A program made the position numbers and the translations under genes. The notes under the pieces were generated by a model, which worked only from the letters and a program-made list of their open reading frames with translations, was not told where the DNA came from and searched no databases. Below are positions 33,522 through 45,931 of a stretch of DNA of 64,000 bases, in pieces. Position 1 is the stretch's first letter, and the number at the start of each line of letters is the position of its first letter. The DNA is from Galeopsis tetrahit (lineage: Eukaryota; Streptophyta; Magnoliopsida; Lamiales; Lamiaceae): positions 57,904,063 through 57,968,062 of the forward strand of contig OY776120.1 in NCBI GenBank assembly GCA_963675135.1, written 5' to 3'.

Positions 33522-34811
33522 GTTGGTCCCAAGTTGAGTTAATAATATTGAGTAAGCTATTAAAAGTCTAGAGGGGAGGGGTGAATATACTTTTAAAAAT
33601 CTTTCAATATATCAGAATACGTAATGCGGAATTAATCAAAGTAACAATGAGCCCAATTTAGTTTATACTCAACTTATATTCGAAATTCGAACTTCTTGAT
33701 GAACACTCTACTTGTCTTGTTTAGACAGGCAATTAATCAATTAAGCAATTAAACAAACAGTAAAGTAAATCAACACACAACGATTTTATAGTGGTTCGAC
33801 AACTTGTCTACATCCACTCTCACAACTCCAGTCGTGAAATTTATTAACTCTTCCAATCGAGCAGTCTTGTGATTTTAAGTCCCAAGATATAAGACTTAGA
33901 TCTTCTCGAAAACACTACCAAGTGCCTCTTCGATCTTACTAGTGATTTACAAGTATCTAGCAACTTGAAACAGTAAACAAAAAATAAAACTTCTCTTCGT
34001 TCAGTAGTAGCCTTCTTTGATCTTCACTTGTCTTGTGTAGCTTCACTTTCTGAACTTCAAAACTCTGTGAGTATTTGCTTCTTTGAATCTTCAATTATTC
34101 TTTTGTATGTAGTAGTATCAGTAGTCTTCAATCGATCAATACCTTGCGGTATTTATAAGCTTCCAATTCAAGATCTTTCAGTTGTATAACAACCTTTTCT
34201 TGAAAACTAACTTGTAATTTCCAAACTTATCCATTCACGCGTTTCTTGTTAGTAATTTAGTTATTTTTAACTAACTTTTCAATCATTATCTTCTCACGCG
34301 TTTGAATAACTAACTTTAAGTTGACCTGTCTTGTTGAGTCTTGTGAGCACTTGTCTTCTTCTCCATTAGTAGACTTCGTCTTCTACTTGTCTTGTGCAGT
34401 AGACTTCTTTAGATTACATCATAGAACTAATCTAATCCTATTATCTAATCCTAACAAGACTATTACATTACATTAAGCTTTATAAAAGCAGCTTAGTCAA
34501 CTTAGAAAACTATACATCAATATATTATTACACATGAAAACCATGAGCTTCTATACAATGATTAATATAGCTCAGTATAAATCCTAACATTTATAAGTAT
34601 CAACATATTATAAGTACTTGTCTTCTCTTTTATACTTGTGAAACTCAGTACTTGTCTTGTGAACTCTATTGTTCTGTACAAGATGACTTCTTCTTAACTA
34701 GACTAGATCAGTCAACACTTAGAAAATATTCCAACTACTTTTGGCTTATCAAAACTTCATCTTTATCTTTTATCATTAATTAGAACTTGTTTCAGGATTC
34801 ATATTCCAACA
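33522..34811 (-). repeat. 3' LTR of Sirevirus-like family D (1290 bp)
   Basis: It starts TGTTGGTCCCAAG and ends ATATTCCAACA in plus reading, and it is the inverse of 60019-61318. It splits the post-pol ORF of the SIRE-like element. Confidence 0.92.
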
Positions 34812-34826
34812 ATTTCCCCCTTTTTG
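34812..34826 (-). promoter_or_regulatory. Polypurine tract of family D
   Basis: The minus strand reads CAAAAAGGGGGAAAT up to the LTR. Confidence 0.85.
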
Positions 34827-34994
34827 ATGAAGCCAAAACTACTTGAATCTTTTCTCATAAGTAGACTAGCTAAGTAGTTATCTTGTCTTAACATCAAATA
34901 GTACTTTATCTTTTCATTCATTCAAGATAAGAACAGTAGATATTACACATACTAATATCAAAATCAAAAACTAAGTATCAAAGCAAACAAAACA

Positions 34995-36637
34995 CTAATC
35001 TGAAAGAGTACCTCCTTCTGGATTTGGAACACAGAATGCGTCTAGGAGTCTCTTGTGAATAACTCTGATGTGGTCTTCATCATCAATCTTCTCTTTATCA
35101 AGCAGCTCTTCTTCAAATTTCTTGATTTGATTAAAATCAACTCTTTTTCCAGAGCTGGTCATAGGGCACTTCCACCTTGGAAACTCAGGAACAAAAATAT
35201 TGAAATTCGCACCAGCAGATATCCTTAAGATCAAATTCCACAGCAGCTTGTTCTGACCTTCCATGAATTTGTCAAACATAGCATACAACTCATCTGGACC
35301 TTCAGAATCACCATACTTCCTAATAATCCAATGATCAAGTTCCCATTGCCTCTTCACTTTCATCCATTCAGCTTGATGTTCTCTATCTATGAAGTAGTCA
35401 ATGAACTGATCTTCCATCTGATCTTCATCTGCCTTCAGCTTCTGCAACCTTTCAATATGCTTTCCAATTTTCTTCTTGCTTGCATAACGACTTTCATCAT
35501 TTGGATCAACAACCTTCTGCTTCTTCTCAATAATCACAGTAGGTTCTTCAATAACTAACTTCATTTTGATACTTCTGGTCTGAATCTCAGCTTCTGGAGA
35601 TGCAACACCTTTGCCCTTCTCCAATCTTTTCTGTTCATCAGCTTTAGCTTGCTCCAGCTCTGCAGTTTTAACTAACTTTCTTTTAGGCTTCCTTAGCTCT
35701 TGCATAGCAGTAGCAGCATCCTTCTCTTCCGGTTCAGCACTAGATTTAGAAAAACTAACAAACTAACTTTCTCAACTCTACTTGCCTCTTCCCCCTTTTT
35801 GGCTTCATCATTCGCCTTAAGAGTGAAAAGACTTGTAAAGCGAGTCATTTCTTCCTTCACAACTTCCTTCATAGCCTCAGCAGCTAGCTCTATCTGCCTT
35901 TGATTTGTCTGATCACGACTCATCTTGTCTAGTCGATCAGTAGTAGACTCCAGCTTCTTTGAATTAATGACTAATTCGTCCTTGAAATGAGTAGCTGTCT
36001 GGCGAAGGAGTGTGTTCTGCTTTGTTAGCTCGGTGAGAACAACTTGAGAACGCACCAACTGATCTTGTGCTTCCCGTCTCTGTTCATCAGCAATCTCAAT
36101 TTTAACCCTGTAGAGCCTTTCCATTTTACTTGACTCTTCAGCTAACGAACGAGCAAATGAGATAGATCTCTTTTCAGAGAAATCAACTTGTTTCTCAAGG
36201 AAATTTTGAACTTCAGCATACATCTCTGCTCGGAAAGTTGAGTCCATCTTGTTGACCTCTCCAACAATCAAATCTCTTGAGCTGTCAACAAGGAATTGGT
36301 TCTGCTCCACTAACATATCTTTCACTTTGGAGTGCAGGAACTCATCAATAGCAGAATGAACAACATTTTTCAAATCTGACTTCAGCTCTTCAAGATAGCC
36401 TTTAGGAAAAACTCGAGTAGACGACTGGGCTGCAACAACCACTTCTTCTTGAACTTTCTCCACAAGTTCATCTTCATCAAACATAACAACATCCATGAAC
36501 TCATCGTCTTCTTCACCAAGTTCAAAAGAGTCAACTTCTTCAGAACTTTCAGCCTCTTCTTCAGCAGGTTCTGAGGTTTGAATAGCAATATCAACAAGTT
36601 CTGCCTTCGTCTCTTCTTCCACAAATTTAAATATCAA
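34995..36637 (-). pseudogene. Post-pol coiled-coil ORF of family D
   Basis: Two overlapping frames (36637-35693 and 35705-34995) form one ORF with a frameshift near 35750. The N-terminal part is strongly acidic. A long charged, heptad-like region follows (LTELTKQNTLLRQTATHFKD is typical), and then a Lys/Glu-rich tail with FVPEFPRWKCPMTSSGKRV. Its place between pol and the 3' LTR is that of the Sirevirus env-like ORF, but it shows no similarity by eye to the SIRE-like post-pol ORF at 32397. The first residues after 36620 read into AT-rich DNA, so the true start is missing. Function unknown. Confidence 0.65.
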
Positions 36638-37414
36638 TAAAAGATAAATAAAATTGTAAAAATATATAATAAATTTGATAAATTGTAAAAAATATTTAAA
36701 TTAAAAAAAATTAAAAAGGTAAGAATTTAAATTAATAAAAAAAATATTTAAAAAATACCTAAATCTTAAATAATAATTAATTAAATACGTTTTGAAGATT
36801 TAGTTGATTTTTTAATATTTTTAAAAAAATTTGTATCTTTAATTTATTTTTTAAAGATTTTTTTTATATTTGATTTTTTTTATTTAATAATTTTTTGAGA
36901 TTAAATTGATTTTTCTTTCTCTTTTTTATTTAGTTTTAAAAAAATTAAAATTTTAAATTGATGTTTTTAATTTTTTCCAGATTTAATTAAAAAATCTATT
37001 TCAACTTTTTTTTTTATATTATTGAATACAATATATTTTTTGATAATTTTTTTTTTTTTTTTACGGATGATAATTTTATTTTAATTTATATATTTTAAAG
37101 ATTTAGTTAATTTTAATAATGTTATTTTGATTTTTATTCAATTTGTATTTTGTTTTAAGTGTTAAAAGGGCAAATAGGAAAAGATTGGAGTATATTTAGT
37201 AATAAAAATTGATTTTTAAATTTTAATGGAGTGTGCTTAACATTTGGGATGTGTATAACATTTTATTGGGTGTTAATAGCCCTACCCATATATACTGCTA
37301 CCTTCGTCCATATTTAATAGTAACTCTTTTTTTTTTTCTTTCCAAACTTAATACGCACACTTTCATATATGAAAATAAAATCTTACTCCTTATTAATTTT
37401 GAACGAAATCTTTG
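36621..37414. other. Very AT-rich DNA at a probable deletion junction
   Basis: At about 36620 the family D interior ends abruptly without its pol, gag or 5' LTR. The next 600 bases are almost pure A/T. Near 37200-37290 the phrase TGGGTGTTAATAGCCCTACCC may be the terminus of another small transposon, but no partner end was found. Confidence 0.5.
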
Positions 37415-37416
37415 TA

Positions 37417-37726
37417 CTCCCTCCGTCCCACTATAAACTTCCCCTTTCTTTTGGGTGTTTTGATTAAGAAATATGATAAAATAATAGATAAAGTATAAGT
37501 GATGCGATGGTGAGAGAGAAAATAATATATGGGTATTAGATGAAGTATGATAAAATAATAGATAAAGTAGAAGTGATGTGTATTAGATGAAGTATGATAA
37601 AATAATAGATAAAGTAGAAGTGATGTGATTGGGAGAGAGAAAATAATATGCCAAAAATGGAATGGAAAACTTATAGTGGGACATTCATAAAAGGAAAGTG
37701 GGAAACTTATAGTGGGACGGAGGGAG
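37417..37726. mobile_element. Stowaway-type MITE (310 bp)
   Basis: It starts CTCCCTCCGTCCCACTATAA and ends with the inverse (TTATAGTGGGACGGAGGGAG). A TA dinucleotide flanks each side (37415-37416 and 37727-37728), as for Tc1/mariner-type MITEs. An inner segment GATAAAATAATAGATAAAGT is repeated three times. It lies about 460 bp upstream of the WDR25 start codon. Confidence 0.93.
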
Positions 37727-37728
37727 TA

Positions 37729-38189
37729 TTAAATTCTGTGTAGTACGCGGGTAGTGTACTAATTATTTGGATTCTGGAGTACTATTTTCTCTTTAAAACC
37801 CCCTTTAATAAATACACTCCCACCTAATAAATCCCTAATTTTCACTTTCTTTCTCTCTTCTACACAAACCCCACCTAGCCCACGCCGCCGCCGATCCGCC
37901 CGCCACCCGCCACCCGCCACCACCTTTCACACGCTGCCGCGCCGCTCGCCACCATCTCCCACAAGCTGCCGCACCCGCTCTTCTACACCGCCCCGCGCGC
38001 ACGCCTCCACCGCACCAGACGTCCGCCTCCCGCTCTACTCTGTAATCGCCACCATCTCCCTCATTCTCTTTTTTTTTTTCTTTCTTCTCCCATTAGGTAG
38101 AAGGAGGAGAGTTTCATGTGATAAAAAGGAATTTTTGACACCCGAAAAACTTGGGGGCGACATTACGCAGTGTTGGAGCCCGTAACAAT
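37729..38189 (+). promoter_or_regulatory. Upstream region and probable 5' UTR of the WDR25 gene
   Basis: AT-rich DNA changes to a C-rich stretch (37865-38040) of CGCCGCCGCC- and CCGCCACC-type repeats, then a CT-rich tract (38050-38095), both common in plant 5' UTRs. I could not fix a TATA box. An in-frame ATG at 38151 would add 13 residues. Confidence 0.5.
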
Positions 38190-40763
38190 ATGGACCTCCT
38201 CTCCAAAGCATACGCCACTCCTTCCGACGATGACGATGACGGCGGCGTTGGCGGAGGAGACTCCGAGCACTCGAATCCATTGCCACCTCCTCCCAAACGA
38301 TTTCGAGCTCAACCTTTAATCGAGAAACTGATCCAGAGGCCCGTTTTCCGCCATTCGGATCCTCCGATACCGGGAAGTTACATCTCTAAGCGACAAAGGG
38401 CAGCCCTTGCTGCTTCCCATCCGAATCTAACTGGCCCCAACCCTAATTGCGCTCCTTCACCATGTTCAGGTGATTTTTTTTAATATGATGCAATTAGAAT
38501 TAAAGTTAAAATTTCGGTTACATCTGAATTGATTGTGTTTTTGTTGATGTGGAAATTGAAATGACCCCTTCTACAGTCACGGGAAGCATTTCAGATTCGG
38601 ATGTACCACGTGAAATTTTGACAACGTTGAGGCGTCAGGTGAAGGGCAGCATCGCCTCAAACTCAATACCAGGGCAACTTTCTGCTACTATGGATGGACA
38701 CTCAAAGTCTGTTAATGCTGTGAGATGGTCTCCAACTCACGGTAATTTCATTTATCATCTCTACAAATATTCCTGCTCATAATACTCTAGCTAGTATTTA
38801 ATTCTGATTTGAAGATGATTGGGATTCTAGTTCTTACAAGTAACTACTATAAGGAACTCATACTCTGTTTATACAAATCAAATCAAATTGTAGCTGTATC
38901 TTGTATTGAGAAATACCTCACCTTACATGCTTGATTAATCTCTCATCAATCATCAGTAATGTCTTTGATGATGCCTTCAACTTGGTGGATTCAAGCTAGA
39001 CCATAGAGAAAAAGATTTTAGGATGTAGTGGCTTACTAAGGAGGCATGTTTGGTGGGATATAAGTTCAAAATGTAGAGAGTTATGAAAGTCCGAGATATC
39101 TTTTGACCATGACTTGATTGAGGTCAATTCACGAACTTGAATATTCTTCTACATTGACATTGTTTCAATCTATAATTTGATTGCTATTTTTATTGAGGTT
39201 TATTGGTTCTACCTTCTTCAGTCCATGCTGTAGCCAATGAAGCCACGTATTAATAGTGTCTCTTCCATTCGCATCTGTTTGACCTTTGAAAAGGCTAGCT
39301 CACATTTATCATTCTATGAAATTCTGATCTTCTATATGATGTTAGTTTTCAGATCATCTTCTCGTATCTGCTAGTATGGATCATACTGTTCGCGTGTGGA
39401 ATGTGTGGAGTGGAGGTCAGAAACAAGCACGGGTTTTTGACAGTCATCATGCAGCAGTGAAAGATGTGACATGGTCTCAGGAGGGATTATCTGTGCTCTC
39501 GTGTGGTTATGATTGCACATCAAGGTTGGTTGATGTTGAAAAAGGAATGGTGACTCGTGTTTTCAAGGAGGATCAATTTGTAGAAGTTGTAAAATTTAGT
39601 CCAACCAACTACAATCTTTTCATCTCTGGTGGATCAAAAGGTCTCCTTAAATTATGGGATATTAGGACTGGTACGGTGGTCAATGAATATGTACGGAGGC
39701 TTGGGCCGATCCTTGATGTTGAGTTCACAGTTGATGGCAAGAATTTAATCACCTCCAGTGATGTGTCCAAAAGCAACCTTAGTGAATATTCTATTATTGT
39801 TTGGGATGTTTCACGTCAAGTTCCATTATCAAATCAGGTAAAGTTTGCATAACAAATTATAATCTATATGGTTGCACCCGTTTGAGATTTTTCTTTTTCC
39901 TTGCTCACTTCTTTTATTATCTCCTTATCTTGAGAAAAGAAAATAGTTGTTTACATCAAAGTTATACATTGATGAATGTGAAATGAAATAGGGAAATGGA
40001 AAATCAAAGTGCCTTATGTAGCATGATAATTGGCTGTTACTCTTTCTACCATCTGTAATTATAAAAGAGAATAATATGGGGTATGTGTTCTCTCGTGTAG
40101 AAGACATTAAAAAAAGCATCAATAAGAAGCAACAGATAGATTTATCTTACAAAAATAGTGATATGAAGACAATCTTAGGTAGAGAAGGTCAAACATAAAC
40201 ATAAAGTTGTCTTTTCCACTGAAATAGTTTTCCTGCTTGCTTTTCTTTCTAATGTTACCTCAATATTACGTCACTAGTTCTTAAAAAAGGGGAAAAAAAA
40301 CACTTTTTTTGTGTTATAACCCTTGTTTATTGCCACTTTTCAGGTTTACACAGAAGCGTATACGTGCCCGTGTATCAGATGCCACCCATTCGAGCCATAC
40401 TTTATTGCTCAATCCAATGCAAACTACATTGCAATTTTCTCTACGAGTCCCCCCTTCAAACTTGATAAGTATAAAAGGTACGAAAGTCATGGTGTTTCTG
40501 GTTTCCCTATCAAGTGCAATTTCAGTTTGGATGGAAGTATGGTAGCCTCTGGATCTTCTGATGGATGCATCTACTTTTATAACTCTAAAACATCCAAACT
40601 TTTCTACAAGATTAAAGCGTACGAGCAAACATGTACAGATGTTGTATTTCATCCCGTCTTGCCCAATGTGGTTGCTAGTTGTAGTTGGAACGGTGAAGTC
40701 TCTGTTTTTCATGTTGGTTTAGGTAACAAATTGGAAGACCTTCAAATGAAACTTATTGCCTAA
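38190..40763 (+). CDS. WDR25: WD repeat-containing protein 25 homologue (four exons, 449 aa)
   Basis: Exons 38190-38469, 38577-38741, 39353-39837 and 40344-40763 join in frame with GT-AG borders and total 1350 bases. The N-terminus (MDLLSKAYATPSDDDDD) is acidic and disordered; it precedes a basic, Pro-rich part. WD40 repeats start near residue 130 (MDGHSKSVNAVRWSP) and include VRVWNVWSGG, LKLWDIRTG, IIVWDV and the C-terminal SCSWNGEVSVF. The segment YTCPCIRCHPFEPYFIAQSN matches the WDR25/PRP17-like branch rather than a generic WD40 protein. PRP17 (CDC40) is a second-step splicing factor; the role of WDR25 is not established. I prefer the start at 38190 because MDLL is the usual plant start, but 38151 is possible. 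It is the only intact host gene here. Confidence 0.9.
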
Positions 40764-41675
40764 TTTCATCTAGCAGTTGTAGCATCAATGTTTGTTTCAA
40801 ATATCCAATGGATTTTTTACTTTATTTGCCGTTTGTTTCCAAACTTGCCGGATTATTTTGTTCAAGCGTAGACAAACTCATTCATGTTAGTAACATGTGG
40901 AATCATTAGTTCCAACTTTGATCCAACATTTGTCAGAAGGGTTTGTTATTGTTCTTGACTTAATTAAACATTTTTTTAAATAAAAATAAAGCAATTTATT
41001 TACTTTTAACTATTCCTTCGTACATTTTAATAATACATTACATATTATTACTTTTTCTACATAAAAATAATTTTTTTATTTTATTCACTTTTTCTTTTCG
41101 AGCCTAGAAAAATTTATTCTTTATTATGGCAAAAAGGGACAGTCCAACTAGAAAAATTTATTCTTTATTATGGCAAAAAGGGACAGTCCAACCACAAACG
41201 TTGGTGGGTCCACCCAAACATATTGTCACATCTCAATTTTAGGGCCCAAACATATTGTCACATCTCAATTTTAGGGCTTGGATGAAAACACTATACTTCT
41301 ACTTTGAATGTTAATGTAACTCGGGTTTACGAATTTGTAAAAAGATCTGCAGCGGAAGATTAAATAAAACTCAAATTACTTAAAGAAAATCATTATCAAA
41401 ATTTAATTCAAAAGACAAGACTCAAACACTTGTTTCAAAAGAAAATAAAGTAGCGCCACTACAACTCAATCAATAATTCCTTTATCACAGTTAAATATAA
41501 CATATGAACAAAATCATCAACTCACAAACATGCATATTAAAATACTTATTTTTCAATGACTATACTAATGATGCGCTGGTTATACCAACGATGCACGGTT
41601 TCCCGTGAATAAAACATGTGTTAACGAATAACTTGTAAAATTCATGTAGCAAGTAACAATATCACTCAAATGAAT
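40764..41675. other. 3' flank of WDR25 and intergenic DNA
   Basis: The 3' UTR and polyadenylation site lie in AT-rich DNA after 40763. Two adjacent small tandem duplications occur at 41104-41191 and 41213-41276. From about 41320 the phrase GATCTGCAGCGGAAGATTAA looks like a retroelement fragment, but I cannot place its ends. Confidence 0.5.
41104..41276. repeat. Two neighbouring tandem duplications (44 bp and 32 bp)
   Basis: CTAGAAAAATTTATTC begins identical 44-bp units at 41104 and 41148. CCCAAACATATTGTCAC begins identical 32-bp units at 41213 and 41245. About 20 bases separate them. Confidence 0.92.
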
Positions 41676-42448
41676 TGAAAGTGTGTGTGCGTGCGAAATT
41701 AGAGATGTTGTCTGTCGTGTTGACACTGTCAAGACAACACTTATGCAGCGGAAATTAAAATGCACGTACTGAAAATAGAAGTATTCAAAATTTGCATAGA
41801 TTATAAAATAATCTATGTTGTTCACTATATTAAAAATATGTGAAACGAGTACAACCTCTTCGAGGTGTATAATAACACTACGAAAGTGTAAATGATTTAC
41901 TAAGTTATATGAAACTATCTCCCTCATAGATCTATGCACACAACCTAGTAAATAAAACCATGTTCAAACACACTATTATTCGGGTTTACAATAATGTGAA
42001 GAACTACAAGAAAAAACAATAATTTTCCTAACTAGAAGCGTATAGAGCGTTCGATAGTGTAGTGATCGATTTCAGCTTTTCTTCTTGTGTATCTTGTGTT
42101 GAGGCAGCTACTGTATTTATAGGCTTCATGGACGAACTGCCTTCAACTCCTATGATCATCACAGCCGTGAGATCATGCGGTTAAGAAACTTCTCTCCACC
42201 ACTCCTAGAATGTAGGGACTTGTCATACCATGTCTAATAACTTCTCACTCCCACGAAGTGGCATGACTTGGTGTTGCCCACGTCTTCTAACTGCTCTGGG
42301 GACATCATTAGACAACAAGCGTAAGATCGGAGTTAGTGAGAAAATGAAGGGCAAATTCTGATGTTGTCATAAGTATTGAGAACATTAAACACATCACTCA
42401 GCTGTTAGTATTGGATCATTAAACAGAACACTTATATCAACATCAACA
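41676..42448 (-). repeat. 3' LTR of the minus SIRE-like element (773 bp)
   Basis: In plus reading it starts TGAAAGTGTGTG and ends ACATCAACA, the inverse of 25132-25904 and of the same length. Confidence 0.92.
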
Positions 42449-42462
42449 ATCTCCCCCAATTT
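42449..42462 (-). promoter_or_regulatory. Polypurine tract of the minus SIRE-like element
   Basis: The minus strand reads AAATTGGGGGAGAT up to the LTR start TGTTGATG. Confidence 0.85.
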
Positions 42463-42828
42463 GACCTTTCTACATCAACACTACTGAAGTTCGCACAACA
42501 GAAATATTGACTAAGAAATTAGCACAATTGATATTTCAAAATAATGAAGTAACAAGTTGTATTAGATCAAATTTAAAAAAAACATCTAAACCAAAAATAC
42601 TTGTTTAGATTTAAATAACTGAAACAAAAAATAAATCCTAAATAATTACAGAAATGTAAATAGCAGAGTTTGAGAAAATGAATAAAACATCAATATAGAG
42701 CTATTACAACAAGGAATGAACTGAAATAACACTTGGGAAATGATTGGGCTGAACTGTATCTCAACTGCATCTCCATAGTCTACATATACTCCCCCATAGT
42801 GTAAACTCTCCCCCTGTCTTCAAGCTCT

Positions 42829-44962
42829 TCAATTACCCAGATCTCCATACAGATCCTGGATATCCTGGTCCTCTTCAGTCATTGCAGTGTCAGCAGTAGT
42901 TTCATGAGTTCTGTCAGGAACAGCATCCGGTTCATTTACAACAGGTGGAGCAACAATGTTAGTGGGTCGGTTGTGTGAACTATCAACTACTCCCCCTGTT
43001 GAAATGGAAAGAAGATCCATCGAAAATTTCTTTTGAATGAGAAGATCCTCCACAAAGTGCTGCAAATTAACAATAGACCACTGCAAAATATCAATCTGCC
43101 TCATAATATAGTGGGAAGATAAGTAGACAGAGGAGGCAGCTCCTTCTGGAGGCAGTGTGGTATTGTGAATGGGATCATTTGCTGGAACACTGGGAGCCGT
43201 ACTTGGGCCTGCATCATCTTCATTCCTTCTCAAGGGAAGATCAACCACCATTTCACCTTTCACCAAGAACTGATTGGATATGCTGAAGCCTGGTATATAG
43301 TTGCTAACTACCTCATCCTCTAATCTTTCAAAGGTTTTGTCAAGTAAGAATTTGTACAGAAGGCATGGATATGGTAGTATGTCTCTACCAGACATATCAG
43401 ACTTGAATGTCATCATGTTTGTAAAGATAACCTGTCCTAGGTTAAATCTTTTCAAAAGTCCAATCTTGTACATCAACACAACCTGTTCTAAGGTGAGAGT
43501 GGTGTTGTTTGTAGTAGGCAACCAATTGAAGCAAACCAACTTATGCAAGACAAAGTATAGACTAGTCAATTTAGAGGTTAAAATCATTCTTCTCCATTTA
43601 GTGATTACTCCCCCAGTCAGGATACTTATCATCACATCATGATCAGTAACTAATGGATTCTCCATGATTTTTGTTTTAAGTAAAATGTTGATCATCCTAG
43701 GAGTAATCATGTGCATATTTCCTCTAAACCAAAAATGTCCATATCTAGTTGAATTTGGATCACCAGCATGTTGAGAGACATTTGCATAAAATTCAAATAT
43801 CCAGTCTACAATGTATGGACAAGCAAATTGTAGAGCATGCAGTAAAGACCTCTCCTTAAACCATTCAATCATATTCATTTCTTCAAAGTCAGGAACTTTT
43901 ATCAGCCTTTCACTCAAAATTTGCCTAGTTCTTATAGTTCTATACTGGAAGCTTGATTTATCATTATAGTCCTCATCAGTGTCACTATTTCTATCATCGG
44001 AAGAGAATAGTGCCTCGTTTTCATCCTCTTCAGAGGAACTTGATGATGATTCTGATTCAGAGGGCTCGGGTGTTGCCATCGGAGAGGCAACACTAGCGGT
44101 CTCTACGAGCCTTTTTGATCTCCTCGTGCTTACTGGCGGAGTAGGTTCACGTTCTTCTTCCAGGTCCTCAACAACCTCATCCACATCATCCTCATTAACC
44201 CCTTCTTCTTCCACTTGAGCTGCAGCTTGTTTAGGCTCTATTTCTGGTTCTGGCTCAAAGTCAGAAACATCAATGGGTTCAGACGCATTCCCATCAGTTT
44301 TGGGCTTTTTCCCTTTGCCAAAATAATCAACAATTTTGCCCAGGTTCCTTTGGGACTTTTTTTTTTCCACCCGACCACTTTCTTGCAGTAGGAACATCCA
44401 CAACCTTCTTCTTTCCCTTTTTCTGCCGATGTAATTTTTCGAATTTGGCAGCCAGCACTTCATCATCCGAGGATTCCATCCTATCTTGCGTGTCCACATC
44501 TTGGTTTTGTGGAGCGTCTCCCTTGAACATAGAGTTGTCCAGTGTTTCCCCTTCGAGCATAATAACAGGGTGTGCTGTTTTTAGGCTTAGGGTTTCGAAG
44601 GCATCCTTCAATGTGTTGAAAGGAGTGCCCAGAGGAAAGTGTAAGGTTACTGGAGCTTTTTTGAGTCTGGGAGCTCAAGATGAGGGCTCATTTTGTGGCT
44701 CAGAGGCCGAAGTTGCAGCAGCAGCGTTCGCAATTTCAGTGCGAATGTCGAAGGGATTGTATGACACGATTTCTAGAGGGGATGAGTTTGAGGGAGTTTG
44801 TTCATCAGCGTAAGGAAAGACAATGGTTCCTACAGTGAATGATGGTGAGTTTGGAGAGTTTGGGGATGCCATTTCTGCGAGAAGATTTAGAGGGTTTGGT
44901 GAATTTTTCTTGTTGGAGCTTGAATCCGATTGTGTAGCTGAGTTCTGAGAATTGTTTGGCAT
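42829..44962 (-). pseudogene. SIRE-like post-pol (env-like) ORF, full length but frameshifted
   Basis: The start MPNNSQNSATQSDSSSNKK matches the plus copy. A stop near 44676 and a frameshift in a T-rich run near 44355 break it; from 44340 down to 42829 it is open. The middle is an acidic Ser/Glu/Asp-rich linker with the conserved RRSKRL. The C-terminal half (from about 43960) is a folded-looking domain with YRTIRTRQILSERLIKVPDF, ACPYIVDWIFEFYANVSQHA and WFRGNMHMITPRMIN, like the uncharacterised plant transposon domain seen after pol in Sireviruses. No membrane segment is seen. Intact length would be about 710 residues. Confidence 0.78.
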
Positions 44963-45550
44963 AATAGATGATGTACACACAAATCAAGACAACAATTAAT
45001 TTCCAAAAAAAACCTTTCGAGTTCTATAGATAAAGCAAGACAAAATTCAAAAAGTGTGAGCCTTAAAGTGATGTGACATTAGTAGTAGACATACTAGAGT
45101 GCTGTAAATAATTTAAAAACAGTAATTATCGTGCTTAAACGAATTAACAAAGCCTTTAATGTATTTACCAATACTACTATGGAGATTCATCTTATATGGA
45201 GAATTGAAAAGTAGGAGATACACGATTCTGAGAATGGGGGAAGTGAAGTAGTGGAAGTAACTTCCCCACTAATTGATCGTGTGAAGTTGGGAGAATAAGA
45301 ATTCTGAAAATTTAAAAACAATTAAAAGCGGAATATATAATAACTGAATTAATAAAATAAGGTAAGACTTAGTCAATTAAATATTTCAGAGAATAATATT
45401 TAATAATTATAAAAAATAACAAATTCCTAGAAAATTGGGATAAGAATCTGAGTTTACGTGTGTTTTGACTATTGTTGACATTCTATACACCTCAACACAG
45501 TTTTTTCATGATTTTACATCATATGTGTTGCTCTAATTTCTTTTTATCAC

Positions 45551-45715
45551 ACTTCACATTGATCCATCTTTTGAAAAGAGTGCATCGTAGCAGCGAACTC
45601 TGTGCCCCATAGTTACTCAATGGATTTGTGAATATTTTGATGCAATTTATATCACCTTTTGAAAAGAGATCATTGTAGTAGCGAGCTCCGTGACCCATAG
45701 TTACTCAGTGATTTA
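45551..45715 (-). repeat. Tandem units in the pol to post-pol spacer (minus copy)
   Basis: The inverse of the 88-bp units at 31645-31800: TAGTTACTCA and GCATCGTAGCAGCGA phrases occur twice. Confidence 0.8.
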
Positions 45716-45931
45716 TAAAGCATCTAATACGTGATTTTACTTTTGTAGCATTTGAGAGGTGTATAGGCTCTTTTAGTATTATTCACAAGTTACTCAAAAT
45801 TCAAATAACAATCACAAGGAATTTCATTAATTCAATAATTACGAAAATTAAAGCAAGGAAATAATTAAGAGACTTATCTTAGTGTTGTCTCAAATGCTAC
45901 CGCATTTGACACAACACCCTTGATCATATTT

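Noticed and set aside
38151..38189. Upstream ATG of WDR25 as the preferred start
   Set aside because: It adds 13 residues without the acidic pattern of the family start; MDLL at 38190 fits plant homologues better. Not fully excluded.
42829..44499. A true retroviral envelope gene
   Set aside because: No signal peptide, membrane span or glycoprotein-like cysteines are visible; only the position is env-like.
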